Assembly (NCBI GenBank): GCA_000708835.1
Contig: DF236965.1
Coordinates: forward strand, 334,364-398,363
Source of the DNA: Klebsormidium nitens
Lineage: Eukaryota; Streptophyta; Klebsormidiophyceae; Klebsormidiales; Klebsormidiaceae
Direction of reading: 5' to 3'
Length of the DNA: 64,000 nucleotides
Shown here: positions 9,901 to 22,800 of the stretch, in pieces
Layout of the letters: every line of letters begins with the position of its first letter
Position numbering within the stretch: position 1 is the stretch's first letter
Notes under the pieces: generated by a model
Databases searched by the model: none
The model's input: only the letters and a program-made list of their open reading frames with translations
Told to the model about the DNA's origin: nothing
Position numbers and translations under genes: made by a program

Positions 9901-12900
9901 ATGACGACCTCAGAGGAGTTTATATTTAGGAGTGCGCTCCCGGACGCGGACATTCCAAATGTTTCGCTGCCAGAGTATATAAACACCTGCATTGCGCGGC
10001 ATGCTGACCTCGACGCGGCCGCTTATATCGACGGCCCTACTGGCAGGACGTACACCTATAAGCAACTCACGGAGTTGGTAAGGAGGGTTGCTGCAGGCCT
10101 AACTGAGCGAGGTATTGTACAGCGGGACGTGGTCATGATTTTGGCACCCAATTTGCCGGAGGTGAGTTTGTTTCCTGACGTTGCTTACAAGACTTGGTTG
10201 GGGATACAACTTAGAGTGGTAAAATGACTGCAGATACCAATTCTCAGAATTGGGTTGATGTTTGTGCTCTAAAGTCCTGAAAGCTGTGGTCACAAAACGT
10301 CGATCTCATATTTGTAAGCATTCTTGCTCAGGATTTGCCAATTGTGGGCCGTTATCAAAAATACTCCGTTCGCCCACATTTCAATCGTACTTCCCACATT
10401 TCAAACATGCAACATAGTTGAAAGTACGTACCCAGCTTACACATAGAGTGACATGCCTGATTCAGAACAACTTGGGAGCAGGAACTATTTGAGGATGGCA
10501 CACATCTGCTCGCAAAGCAACCAACCGCTAGCCGCGATTTGATGGAGATGTCTGAAAACCCTTTGTTCGAATGTGCAGTATGCAATCGCCTTCTTGGGCA
10601 TTGCCTCCATTGGCGCCGTCATCACCACCTGCAACGTGAGTCAGGGGCGCTCCAATTAAATTCTCCGACCGGCACTTGACACTCCCGCTAGATTGGTCCT
10701 AGTTCAACTCTCAGGGTTGGGAGTTAGACATGTGTACTTACAGCGGTTAATATTGTGACTGCGGAGATTGTTCATCGAGCAGAATGTTCCTAAGCCAAAA
10801 GAAACTGAAAGCTAAAGCATTTTGGGAACCAATGGGACCATGGGCCGGGGCAGTATCCAACAAACCCCCAGAGAGTTGTGATCAAAAAGTCACCCCTTTG
10901 CAGCCATACGCTTGGAAATAGACTGCCAATAAGAAATGTTGAACCAGGAAAAATACTCACAAAACGCCTTCGGAGCCAAACGCAATGACCCTTTGCTCAT
11001 ATCTTGTTTTGACGAAGTGAATCAGCGCTAGTGGAGCACAGCAAGCATGCCCACTCACCAAAAGTAGAAACGCATTGGATAAAAGTTGTGCAAAGGAAGT
11101 TTGTAAAGAAGTACGCTGGGTCGTCACGCCACCCATGTAAGGTGCTGTGAAAGTTGGAGAATAGGCGGAAAGAGGCTTTTCTTTTCTGCATCCTATGTAT
11201 GGTCAAGCTCTGCCCCTTATCCTTTTCTGTTAAACACTGCACAGTCGAGCTCTGGATGAAGACCAGGGGCTGGAAAAAGCAGAACGCTTGCGTTAAAAAT
11301 CCCGTTTTAATACGCTACGAAAGAGTAATCTCCTCTCTGCAGCCTATGTACGGTGCGATGGAGATCGGCAAGCAACTGGACGACTCCAAAGCCAAACTGA
11401 TCTTCACAATCGAGGCGCTGCTTCCCACGCTTGAGAAAGCCGGCGTTACCCTCCCGGTGGTGTGCTTTGGTTCCGCTCCGGGGGGCACAATTCCCTTTGA
11501 AGAGCTGATAAAAGCAGACCCCTGGAAAGCGCCGACGGTGTTCATCCATCCTGAGGACACGCTCGCGCTGCCGTACAGTTCTGGGACCACAGGTGTGTGT
11601 CCTTTGGAGATTAAGTCTGCCAGGATTTGAAAATTTGGTGATCTGAGGGCCTTCATGGTCTTGACAGTTATGAGTTGCGAGGCTTCTCACTGATGCGATC
11701 TGGAATCTCTGGGGCCCAAGGTTCCGAGGTTCAAGCTTTCACGGATGATAAGGTTACAGAAATACAGGCGGAAGGACTAGAGACTCCGTTCGGTGTTTCC
11801 TAATAGGTTCAGGCTGCACTAGCTGCGTTGGGCGCCTCATCTGAACTTTCGGACTGTTCTTTGTCTATACTAGTCAGTTGCGCTCTGGTGCCGTGTTCCT
11901 GACCCGTTGCTTGATGCCTTAATCATGGTTATCGTTCATGGAGAACCAGGTCTTTATCGTCAGAAATAGTCAGAGATCCCCGACGGGATTGATGCTTGCT
12001 TGTCCCATGAAGTCGGGCCTTATCCTGACCGACTGATCTCTCGAATCAGAGTCACAATCAGAAACATGTCTTACATGCAGGTCGACATGTCTCGTCTCTT
12101 CGTCTTGAAGCACTAACGACAAGGCATTGCAAATCACATTTTCGGTCCTCATTTAACGCATATCTTCCCGAAACTCTCCCATTGCCTGACCAAGTCCTGA
12201 CCCTTTCCCCGCGCAGGTGTGGCCAAAGGGGTCGAGCTGACCCACCGCAACCTCGTCGCAAACCTCGTCCAATCCGTGGGCGGCCCTGTCCCGGTGATGC
12301 ATTTCCAACCGCATGACGTCACCCTCGGGCTGCTGCCCTTCTTCCACATCTACGGCATGACGACCCTCATCCTGTCCCCGCTCGTCAAATGCATACCGCT
12401 CGTCGTGATGCCCAAATTCGACCTGGTCGAAATGCTCGAGCTCATCCAAAAGTACAAGATCTCGTTCGCGAACCTGGTTCCGCCGGTGATCCTCGCGCTC
12501 GCGAAGCACCCCGTGATCGACAAGTACGACCTGTCGTCGATGCGCGGGATCATGTCGGGCGCAGCGCCGCTCGGGAAGGAGCTGCAGCAGGCGGCCGCGA
12601 AACGGCTCAACGTCACTGTCGCTCAGGTGAGGACGATTACGGCATTGAGGCAAGTGAGAGTTTCTTCTCAAACGAAAATTGCAGATGGTCATAATCAAGG
12701 GGCTTAAGACGTCTTTGAGTAGATAGGGATGTTGGCGTTTGACAGTTTCTTCCGAGCACACTGCCACTTTCGGGAAGTCTAGACTTGATCAGTCAGTCTG
12801 CGATTGCGTGCGTTGGGGCACTCCTTGACACTGATTCGGCAAACTGCTCGGAAGAACGTCCTTATCGTGACGGTTTTGAAGACTGTGACACAGCAGCCGC

Positions 12901-15807
12901 CAGAATTGTGTTACGGTTGAAAACGCATGCCCTAAACGATTCTCGGACAGATTTTCGGGTTGAAACCATGTTGTGCAAGCCTTCTGTGAGCCGGGAGGCG
13001 GATTCCAGTGCATCAAGCCCTTGACGACAAGGGCTACGACGAAGTTGGACAGAGGATTACGGGTGCCACAAGGAGTTGGACTTAACTCCTGAGTATCACT
13101 TACACAACATCGTTTCTGTGCTTTTGCAGGGTTACGGCATGACCGAGAGCAGCCCCATCACTCTCGTAACCCGAAACGTGTCTGCGCGGCCCATGGAGTG
13201 CACGCCGGGATCGGCAGGAAGCGTTGTAATCAATACGGAGGCAAAGATCCGGGATCCGGAGACGGGCAAGTCTCTACCGCCCAATCAAAGGGGCGAGCTG
13301 TGTATCCGGGGGCCGCAAGTGATGAAAGGTGAGGCCTTTTTCTCTATCTTTTTCTCCTCAGAAAGGTGTGAACAAAATGAAGGTGCTCTGCATGAAAGGT
13401 GGAGTAAAGGAGGCCGATTTGCGCCTCTGGTCAACGGGGTGAAATCGAAGGTGAGGGCGATTTTCGTACTAGCTATGACAAGCGCAGTGTGGATGAGAAC
13501 GAAGAGAATAAACAAGAAGAAAGAAGGGGCTGTTGCTGAGACTTGCCTTTGGGTATCGTTACAGGAATACTTCAGCCGGGTCTGCCTCATGCGCACATCT
13601 GAGAAAGAGAGTTGTTATTCGAAGCCCATAGATCTGAGCCTCCTTACGGTGTGGGTTCATCCCACCTTCGGATCCCGCAATGAACCTTCTTAAAAAACTG
13701 AAGCCCCAAAATCTGTCAATAGTAGGTTACTTTCATTCGTAACACCATGGGCAAAGGGCTGAATGATATTGGTCCGCCTTCAGTGACTTCGACATACGGT
13801 AAAGCAGTCCGAATCGCACTGAAGCAACTACATTGCGTCCCCGATGTACCCCAAAACCGGTAGAGTCGACTTCCATTGCCGATAACAATCTCAAAGCCCA
13901 GGAGTCCGCATAGAATGGACGAGAAACAATGTCGCGCTTTGGCAAGACGTGGTTCGCTCTCAAAAGCCGCAAGCGACTGCCCCAACCTTGCAACATCCTC
14001 GAATCCACGTTTCCCGACTCCTGCGCTTTTTTGCCGGTTCCCCAGAGGCAACCAAGCGACTTTTAGACACTCCGGTTTAATGAAATCTCACTCTGAATCC
14101 AGGTTATCTCAACAAGCCTGAAGAGACCGCTGCCACAATCGATAAGGACGGCTGGCTCCTGACGGGCGATATCGCGTTCATCAACGAGCGCGGCGAAATA
14201 TTTGTCGTCGACCGCGTCAAGGAGCTCATCAAATACAAAGGATTCCAGGTGAGCCACGCATAGCTTATGGCGCGCTTTGTAAGTTAGGTGAGCACGCATA
14301 GCTTATGGCGCTCGGCATGAATCATCTTATAAGTCCGCTTATATAGTTGAGTTAGCATCGGCACTTGACACGCCATTAGCCTCCAGCCTCGTTTCCTCAT
14401 GCAACGCGTCGTTTCGAAACCTCTCTCAAGAGTGCTCCAAAGAAATCTCGTCAGCAGTGTCCTGCACCAATTGAATGGACACCTTTGACGAAACACATGG
14501 ACAGACTACCGGAACACGAGAATTGTGAAAGGAGAGCTGACCGGTATTCTTGCGATGGCCACCCACTTTGAACCAGCTCCCAACGTGCCCACTTCGCAAA
14601 ATAGGATAAAGATTAGCCCAAAGCTCCCGTTTGAATTCCCGCATTTACCCCCAATGCTAGTTCCTGTCAATGCACCAACTTTCGCGTGCCAACCGTGACC
14701 GCTGCTTTGTGATCTTAAGTTGGCTCTGCTTGTTTTACCGCCAAATACATGTGGCTGCCACTGCGGCAAAGCTTCTGTTCTTGAAACCCATGCCTTAGTT
14801 GCCCTTTCCGCATATCTGACGATTGCTGTGTTGCTTCCAGGTTCCTCCGGCCGAGTTGGAGGCTCTCTTAGTGGACCACCCCGCTATTGTCGACGCGGCG
14901 GTGATTGGGTGAGCAGTGCTGTACACTGAATGTATTTTGCGAAGATTTCCTTGCTTCAGTCCCTCGCATCATAGGGCGCCTTGGCTTCATACCGGAGCCT
15001 AACCGCGACCGAACCGGAGCATCTCGCGCCGGAAAGGGACGAACGAATCGGAGCTGCAGTTCTCAGAAATGGCTGGGGGCCAAGCCTCTTCGCGATTACC
15101 AGCGTCCATCTTGTTAACTGTAACGGATGGAACGGTTCAGATCGCTTCATCAGTTTCTATACTAGAGATTCTGGTCACGTGGCACAGGTCCCAAGTGCTG
15201 AGTAATTGATGAGGCTAAAATTCAGCCCCGTCGCTGGCGCAGGATCCCGGACGAGGAGGCGGGCGAGCTGCCAATGGGCTTCATCCAGGTGGCAGAAGGG
15301 AAGACGATCACGGAGGATGACGTCAAGGAGTACGTCGCAAAGCTGGTGAGGCGGTGACTACCGGAATGCTGGCTTGCGCTAAACGACGCTTTCTCAAGGA
15401 ACACGCAAATCAGTCCTCGCCTTATCTGTGGTAAGGTCGACTGATTTGAGTAGATCTTTGGAGTATGGAACTTACGATGGGACACTGGCACGTAGGGGTT
15501 CGATTTGGAGACGATGGGCGCATGTGAAATCGAAACGCCTGAAGACAGGTCTGATGGGAGTGTCAAAGCCTGAACTCGAGATCACAAACTTCGGCATCTT
15601 GTCGAGTGCTGATTACTCCTCCTCGGACTCTATTTGAAGTCCCTAAGACGTGGTTAAATTTTGCTCCCACTTTTGCAGGTTGTCCACTATAAGAAGCTGC
15701 GCGCCGTCGAGTTCGTGGAGAAGGTTCCAAAAACGGCGTCCGGTAAGATTCTGAGGAAGGAGTTGAGAGCCATGGTTGCAGCGAGATCGGGGAAGAGCAA
15801 GTTGTGA
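9901..15807 (+). CDS. Peroxisomal 4-coumarate:CoA ligase-like acyl-CoA synthetase
   Basis: Adenylate-forming enzyme that activates a carboxylic acid with ATP and then transfers it to CoA. Nine exons: 9901-10161, 10579-10635, 11343-11592, 12217-12626, 13130-13328, 14103-14248, 14841-14908, 15243-15345 and 15679-15807, all GT-AG and phase-consistent, total 540 residues. Box I (AMP binding) is split by an intron: PYSSGTTG | [11 protein letters not shown] near residue 184. GYGMTESSP starts at residue 327. GELCIRGP, close to 4CL box II GEICIRG, follows. The C-terminal subdomain has [30 protein letters not shown] and the catalytic lysine motif [14 protein letters not shown]. The last three residues are SKL, a canonical peroxisomal targeting signal (PTS1), so the protein is probably a clade V 4CL-like or OPC-type ligase in beta-oxidation rather than lignin-pathway 4CL. 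The exact substrate cannot be read from sequence. Confidence 0.92.
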
Positions 15808-16808
15808 CCGAAGCGTTGGAGTTTTGCTCGCCCACTGAGGGCTCTAGACCAGCGGCTGGGTCTTAGCGGGGAATTAGGCAAAAGATTTTGTCCATGCACG
15901 AGATCCTAGACATAGTCCACTTACAGGTGTAGACAAACCGCTTGCATAGGGCACGCAGCCTGCACACGGATTCCCAACGAGTCGGGTTGAGTGGGTTTGA
16001 TAAATCGAGGTCCACATGAGGCCCAAATGTTGCGGTACCATACAATGCTTTTGTAGGGCGGAGATGCAGTCAGTAAGACACAGCCGTATAGTATGTGAGC
16101 TTCAGTCAGTCAAATAGACAATGGACGATGGTTACAAAGTTTTCTGCAAAAGAGAATCACAGCATCTAGTCTTCAAGAACCAGGCGTGCATTCACAGATT
16201 TGTTGCGTTTTATGCTCGCATCTCCATATTGTCGATCTTTGCAACGCCCGCACATTCATGAACAGCAGTAGTTTGCTTTGCCATGTCTAACTAAAAGGCA
16301 CATGACCGTCTGATTGTTGAAAGTCTATAGGCCGAAAATGGCGACAGCAAATGATGGCCCGCAAATATGCATGACGGCCAGGATGCCCAACTAGGTGAAG
16401 GCGTCAATTAACGTACGTTCAACATGTGCTCAGACGGCTGGCAGTGTACGTACGTGTTGTTGCATGCATCTGCATCTCTAGATCAGTGCAATTCAAGCCG
16501 GGATGAGATGTCACTCCATGATGCATGTGACATCGTCATGCTAGGCCCACGCATTTTACGGCGCCCATTTTCATGAAGCAGGTTGCTCCAGACGAGGTAT
16601 CACGGCACACTCGACGGCAACCTCCGCCACGATTACCTTATATCATAGCAATATACTTTCATTTGCTCTTGACAAACTCGAACTAAGCGACCACTGCCCA
16701 CCGCCGCTGCGGCTCGTAACGTTACCAATGTAGAAGATCGTGTATAAAAATCGGATCATTGATCTCTGATTGGCCGCAGCCTAACTCATTCGCAGACCGT
16801 GGATCCTC
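15808..16808. other. Intergenic gap between convergent 3' ends
   Basis: It separates the 4CL-like stop (+) from the TERT stop (-). I see no ORF, RNA gene or repeat that I can support; terminators of both genes must lie here but have no readable signature. Confidence 0.5.
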
Positions 16809-19800
16809 TCAGTAGAGAATCTGGTCAAACACGGCCGACAGATCGGGGGCCACAGCTGCGGACAGCGTCTCGGACAGCTGCTTGGCCTCCCGTCCGAAAT
16901 CGTCCGCCAGCAGCTTCAGCAGCGGCTGGTACTGCGTCTGCTTGCGGCTCAACACCCGTCGAAAGGCGCGCAGGCCCAGCCAGAGCACCTGAACAGTGGG
17001 TCAGATTCGACTCGATGAGTTTCGCAGCTCGGACTTTCCTCATAACACTGAGAGAGCTCCGACCCGGCCAGTCGCAAATCCTGTGTTCGGATGAGGTCGT
17101 TGCTTATCCAGCAGAGCCCAAAAGCGCCCAGAACAGCCTCCAGGAAAAGAACTTTCTTCTCCTGTCTCGACCGAGGAGCCGTCATTTGACTCCGTGAAAA
17201 GGGTTGCTGCCGTCAACCAGAAAGCGCTCCATGGCGACGAGTCACCTGGAACAGAGACGAGTTCGTAGCAAAGAGGGCGAACAAGCAAGGAAAGAGCGTA
17301 GATATGCACGAGCGACAGCTGATAGCTTACCAGACCGGACTAAAATTCCAAAAGCACTACGCACTAATCGAAAAGACACCGTTGAGAAGTTTTACCTGGG
17401 ACTTGGAGACCTTGCCGGAGCACCCGGTGCCTCTCCGGCGCGCAGCCTCTCTAGCCGTCCCCACGGCTGCAGACAGGTAGCCGATCGCCTTCCAGATTTC
17501 ACGGGCCAGGAACTCGGGATTGCTCCGGGGATCCCCACCGGAAGCGGAGAGGAAGCAGTGGAACTTGATGGCGCACAGCAGGAAGGCCTGGCAGGGTAAA
17601 GGAGAATGGGCTGACGTCAGAGCGTACGAGTGACGTCAGCAACTCGCTTTCAAGACGAGGGCGGAGACAACCTGTGCCGACGTGGGTGCTCGTGTAAGAT
17701 CCGTGAGGCGCGCAGTTGAGCAGATGACGTCAGCCGTTCGTTGAGAACGTCTGGGAGACCTGCAATCCGCTGAATTGGAAATGCTGGCGCGAAGGGCGCA
17801 CAGAGTAAGCGAATCAAGGGGACCCAGCATAGTTAGATCTACGGCAGCAGTTCATTTTTCAGACTCAAGCCAACTTTTGTAATCGATCACTGGCAGCTAG
17901 AGTGAGAGAGCTTAAGGTTGACATGCTTGAAAGAGGTTAAGGCTGACATGCTACAGATAAGTTGACAATCAGATTCCTGTGGCGCCACGCCTTTGACACA
18001 CCTGATAGATGTTCAGCCTAACCGTGGTCGGCGAGTTGATGGCGGTGTCAAAGAAGACCGCGTGGCACTTGGGGCGCAGCCACAGGCACAGGCGGTCAGC
18101 CAGGATGGCGCCACGTCGGCCCTTGGTCACATCGACGGCCATGGAGTCGCGGATGTACTCGCCGCTGTACCGAGTGTAGTCCGCTTGTACCTCCAGGGTC
18201 TCGGAGTTGAGGAGGAGGCCGCACCAGCGGATGAAACTAGAGCGAGCGAAAAGGGCAGGGTCAATTGAGGGGTCAGTCAGATTTTGCACTTCTAACCAGG
18301 GGATTGAATCAGACTTTCACGCATTTGCCACTTGAAGTTTCAGCAACCCCTACGTTAGCTTTGACTTCCGTTTGGAAGATATTTGAAGGTGAAAGCGTGA
18401 CTGTTGTTTGGCAAAGGGTTCGAGAAACGCGCGTATTCTATGCAGCAGCATCGCCAGGACCTTTTAAGAGTCCCGTACCTAGGTGTCGGAGTCGGATCCT
18501 GCAGCGCTTTTAGAGAAAAATTTCTTCTTATCGGTAAGATACGTTTTCATATCTTTCTATTGAGCTGTTTGAGTGGCAATTTCCTGACAGTTGAAAATGT
18601 GACCTCTCAATTGCAAACCCTCACCTTCTTCCGCTTCCGTCGACGTACATATTCTGCGCGCGCAAGCCCCCCTGCTCGTCGTTCAGATCAAAGTTGAGGC
18701 ACGTCTTCGCCGGGTTCGCCTCCGCGCCATACGCCGGGAAACCCGCGTGCATCGCGCCCAGGTACGCTGCCACGTGGCGCTTGGACGTGGACAGGAAAAG
18801 TGAGTCGTCCACCCACCGCATGAGGAGCGACTGGGGCCCGGAGCCGCTGCTACGTGGCCCATTCTCATTGGCTGGTGCAGGCCGTTTCTCGTTCCGCCTG
18901 TCGACCCCGTGGTCCGAGGTGCCGCCGGCTGCGGCATCTCGCTCTAGTTGCGTCCCAATGTTTCTGGACTCCCCCCGGTTTTCTTCTGCTCTTGTTGTCC
19001 CGGTCTTTGGTGCACGTTCTAGAGGGGCTGTGCAGGTCGTCACTCTCTGCCGGCTTGTAGTTTCCCAGGGGGGCTCTCTTCCCGGCCAGTCATCCCCCCT
19101 GCCCACGCTTCCCCAACCCCTTTCCCCAGGCGACGTCCCCTCGTCTTGCGAGGCATACCCTTGCTCGATCTCCCAAAAGCACCCCCCCTCGCCGCTGTCG
19201 ATCTCGACCCCCCCGGAAAACCCGCCGTCAGGTCCCTCCGCTTCGCTTTCGGTTTCGCTTGACTCCATCCGCAACCAAGCCTCCGTTCCATCGTGCTCCG
19301 GGGTCCGCGGTTCCGGGGGCTCATTCACACCGTCGCTGAGAGCGCGGGCTGGGCTGGATGGGAAAAGGCCCTCTTCGAGGGGACGACCCGCACCGAACCC
19401 CTCTCCGAGACCTGCTCCAAGCCCGGCCGTGACGTTAGCTTCTTCCGACTTGCTCCTTCGGCGCAGAAGCACTGCTTCGCTGACGTCAGACTCCTGCGGG
19501 CGGTCTGGAGATATCATTCCGTTCAGACCCCTGCCGTTCCGTTCACTCCCAAACCGCCCGTCCTGTTGGCCAACCCCCGGTTCTCCGCCAGAGGCCCGGT
19601 CGCCGCTTTTCGCTCCCGCCCTTCCGCTAACTAATTCCGTTCCGCTGTCCGGTTCCGTTCCGCTGCCTCCCGACAAGGCCTCTTCGCAGGCTTTCCGCTC
19701 GAGCAACGGCATGAGCACGTTGTTCTCGAGGTGGGCGTAAAAGAAGGAGCAGAAGAGAGTGGACAGAATGGACCCCTGCGCGATGCCGCGCCGCTGGTGT

Positions 19801-22800
19801 AAATATGCTCGCCCATAGCGCACCACGCTGCCGAACAGGTGCTCCCGGATGAGCTGCAGCTGCTTTCCCCGACTGATCTCGGAGCAGTTCACCTGAGAAA
19901 GAAGACGACAATTGATGTGACGGAGTGCTTGGGGAGACTGGTGCTGAGTAGACGCTGCCGCTTATGGACACGGTTGAAGGTAGATCATCACATTGAAATT
20001 TTCTCTTCCCTAGCTTGAGTTTCCCTTTTCAATCACTTTGAACTATCTTCTCTCGCCAAGTTCAAGCAGTGCAGTCGTCGGTGCAAGTAATGCTTCAAAG
20101 GCGACAACGGCCAGCAAGAGATGACACCAAGCATTGCATGAAAACCACAAGCGTTGCATCTGTGCGAGTTTACGGAACTTGTCAACAGCTATAATACTGA
20201 ACACGCAAGCTCCCTTCCCTGTGCCCAAACGGCCCGCATCGCTCACCTGGTCTACAAACACCGCGCCCCCGGCCTTCTGTGACGTCAGCCGCCGAAGCGC
20301 CTCCTGGAAGGCCCGGTACGCCACGTGGGGCTCGCTGACGTCGACTGACGTCGCCAGTTTCTCCCCACGCACTCGCACGGCGCCAAATGCGGGGGTCGCG
20401 CGCGCATTCCAGAGCAGCTGGTAGACGGGCGACCGGAACAGGGCTTGCACGATCTGCGACGTCAACGAGAGGAGCTTTTGGGTTACTCAGTCTGTCCTCA
20501 AATGAAGGCAACGAAGAGAGACTACCTAGTCAAATCACGTAACTACTCGCAGGCCGAGTGGCTTGGAGCCTAACGGTCAAAGACTACGAGGTTCGAACGC
20601 TCAAAACGGTGCTATGATTGGACGGGTTTCACTGCTTGAGGCGGCGAATGGGACGTCCTATTTCTAGCTTTACATCGTAAAAGAGCTTGGTTGGATGTCA
20701 CAAACAGAAATCGAGGATCGAATAGCCTATCGAGAGAGTCAAGAAGAAGACTGTACAGATGTCAATGATGGAGGTCGATAGGTCAGACGGATGATGGAAA
20801 CGCAGCTGAGGATGAAAGCGTGAAAACTTCGACGATATAGAGCATGTTCATGCCGAAAGCAGATTGATGACAAAGCTACGATTGCACACCCCCGGATTTG
20901 ACATTGATCACGTTTGGTGATTCAACAGAAGTGTCAGGCCTCATTTGGAAATCTACTCCCGTTGCAGGCGCGGAGAAAAGAACGCCCAAAAGGAATCATT
21001 TCGCACCTGCCAGAGGAACTCCTGCGGGATGGTGTCATACGCCGCTGCGATGTCACACCCCGCCATGAAGACCTTCGGCATCGGTGCCCCGGGTTTGGTC
21101 CTTAACCCGCGCACAAATCCCCGCAGTTTTGCATGGATGTCGTCAAACCCGAAAACCGAGCAACCCAAATCCTCCGAACCCCGCCACTTCTCCAGCTTCA
21201 GAATCGCGTGCGCGTCGCCCAGCAGCTTGTTCGGTGCGCCAAACTCTAGAACCTTGGACGTCGGCAACGGACAGCTGGCGGCTGTCGTGGCAGCGCCCGC
21301 GAAACCTCTCGCGCCCGGCCGTCCGAACGGATCCGCATTCCGTCCGGTTCCGTCCGCGTTCCGTCCGACACCGTCCCGCTTGCGTCCGACAGTAGTCGAG
21401 CCCCGTCCGAAAATGTCCGCAACCCGCTCGAAGCCATCCGCTTGCGGCCCAAGTCCGGCGGACTCACGTCCAGACACGTCCTGTTGATGTCCAAAGCTGT
21501 TCGAACTCCACCTTTGCTCGCGCACATGCCCGCCCTCCAGGCCGTTCCGTCGCCGCTGAAGCCCACCCAACGAGTTTCGCCGTCTGAACGGACTCCTCAC
21601 ACCCGCGGTCGATACCGATCTCTGGTCCGCTCGAGTTTCAATCCGCACGACGCTCTTCGCGCCCAGCCGCGCGATTGGGCGCATCCCGTTTGCCTTTGGC
21701 AGCAGCCGCATCTCCGCGGGGCCGAAAACGCGCCCCTTGCTCGCGAGCAGCGCCTCGGCGCTCCCGGCTGACACGTGGCAGTACGGTCCGCCAGGGCCCG
21801 CCAGGTGGCGCACGCTGAGTGCTGCCAGGTGGCGCCACAAGGGCTTGCGGTAGTAAAAGACCTTCTGCTTGTGGGGCTCGGATTCGGTGACGTAGAAGTG
21901 GCTCCGCAGGAGGGGCACAACTAGGCTCGCGAACAAAAAATAGAGCCACTCGGAGAGGCGCCGCCGGAGCGCTGCCGTCTTTTCTGGCGGAAATTTTGGC
22001 ATCTGCTTGGCAGGGGTGGAATGGGGCGCAGCCTGAAGGGGGCTTTGGGTGTGGGAAACTCTAATCTGCGGCTCTTGCGTCAGGGGCACGTCAGCATCAA
22101 AATGGAACGGTGAACCCGTCCCAACAGCATCAGGTAACCACGCATTCTCCCGCAGAAAGGCCTGGACGCGACCGGTGACTTCCACCGGCCCGGATTCACC
22201 CGCCAAAACGACGCCCGATTGCAATTCTCCGGTTGCCAGCCCTCCCGAACCGCCCATCCCGCCGTCACCAGCACTTCTCTCCAATCCACCCCCAGGAGCG
22301 CCCCTGGGAACCACCCCCTCGGAACGAGAGTCCCCCTCCCACAGCCATGGAAAGTCCGCCAGCCTCAGCCCATGCATCAGCTCCGTCAAACTCATCGTCT
22401 CAAATCGCCCGAGCCGCACAAAGCGATTCACGTGGCCTCTGAGCGCGCGCCCGCTCGCGCTGCCACGTGGCCCACCCAGAAGCGCCCCCGGGACTGCCTT
22501 CCGGAGCGCGGTCCACACGAACGCTGCCACGTGGCAGTGCTCGCAGAACTGGCCAATCAGCTGCTTGTACGTGGCGTCCGGAGCGAGGTGGGTGGGGAGC
22601 AGCGCAGCAAGGCCTCCGGAATCGCCGGCGGAGTGCTGGGATGGAGGGGCACAACTGAAGGCCCTGTTTTGCTCGACGTCGCCAGCATTCCCGTGCCGTG
22701 AATTCCCAGCTTCCGCTTCCTGCTGAGCGACAGAACCGGTCTTCTCAAATGCGTAATTGCTTCCCGCTTCGTGGCGAGGGTTCTCATCCTCAGACATGCA

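Noticed and set aside
18694-19740. 348-residue plus-strand frame opposite TERT exon 8
   Set aside because: It is the Pro/Ser-rich antisense shadow of GC-rich TERT coding sequence; the minus strand carries real RT motifs.
20945-22726. Long plus-strand frames opposite TERT exon 6
   Set aside because: Same cause: GC-rich coding DNA keeps the antisense frames open. No domain is visible in them.
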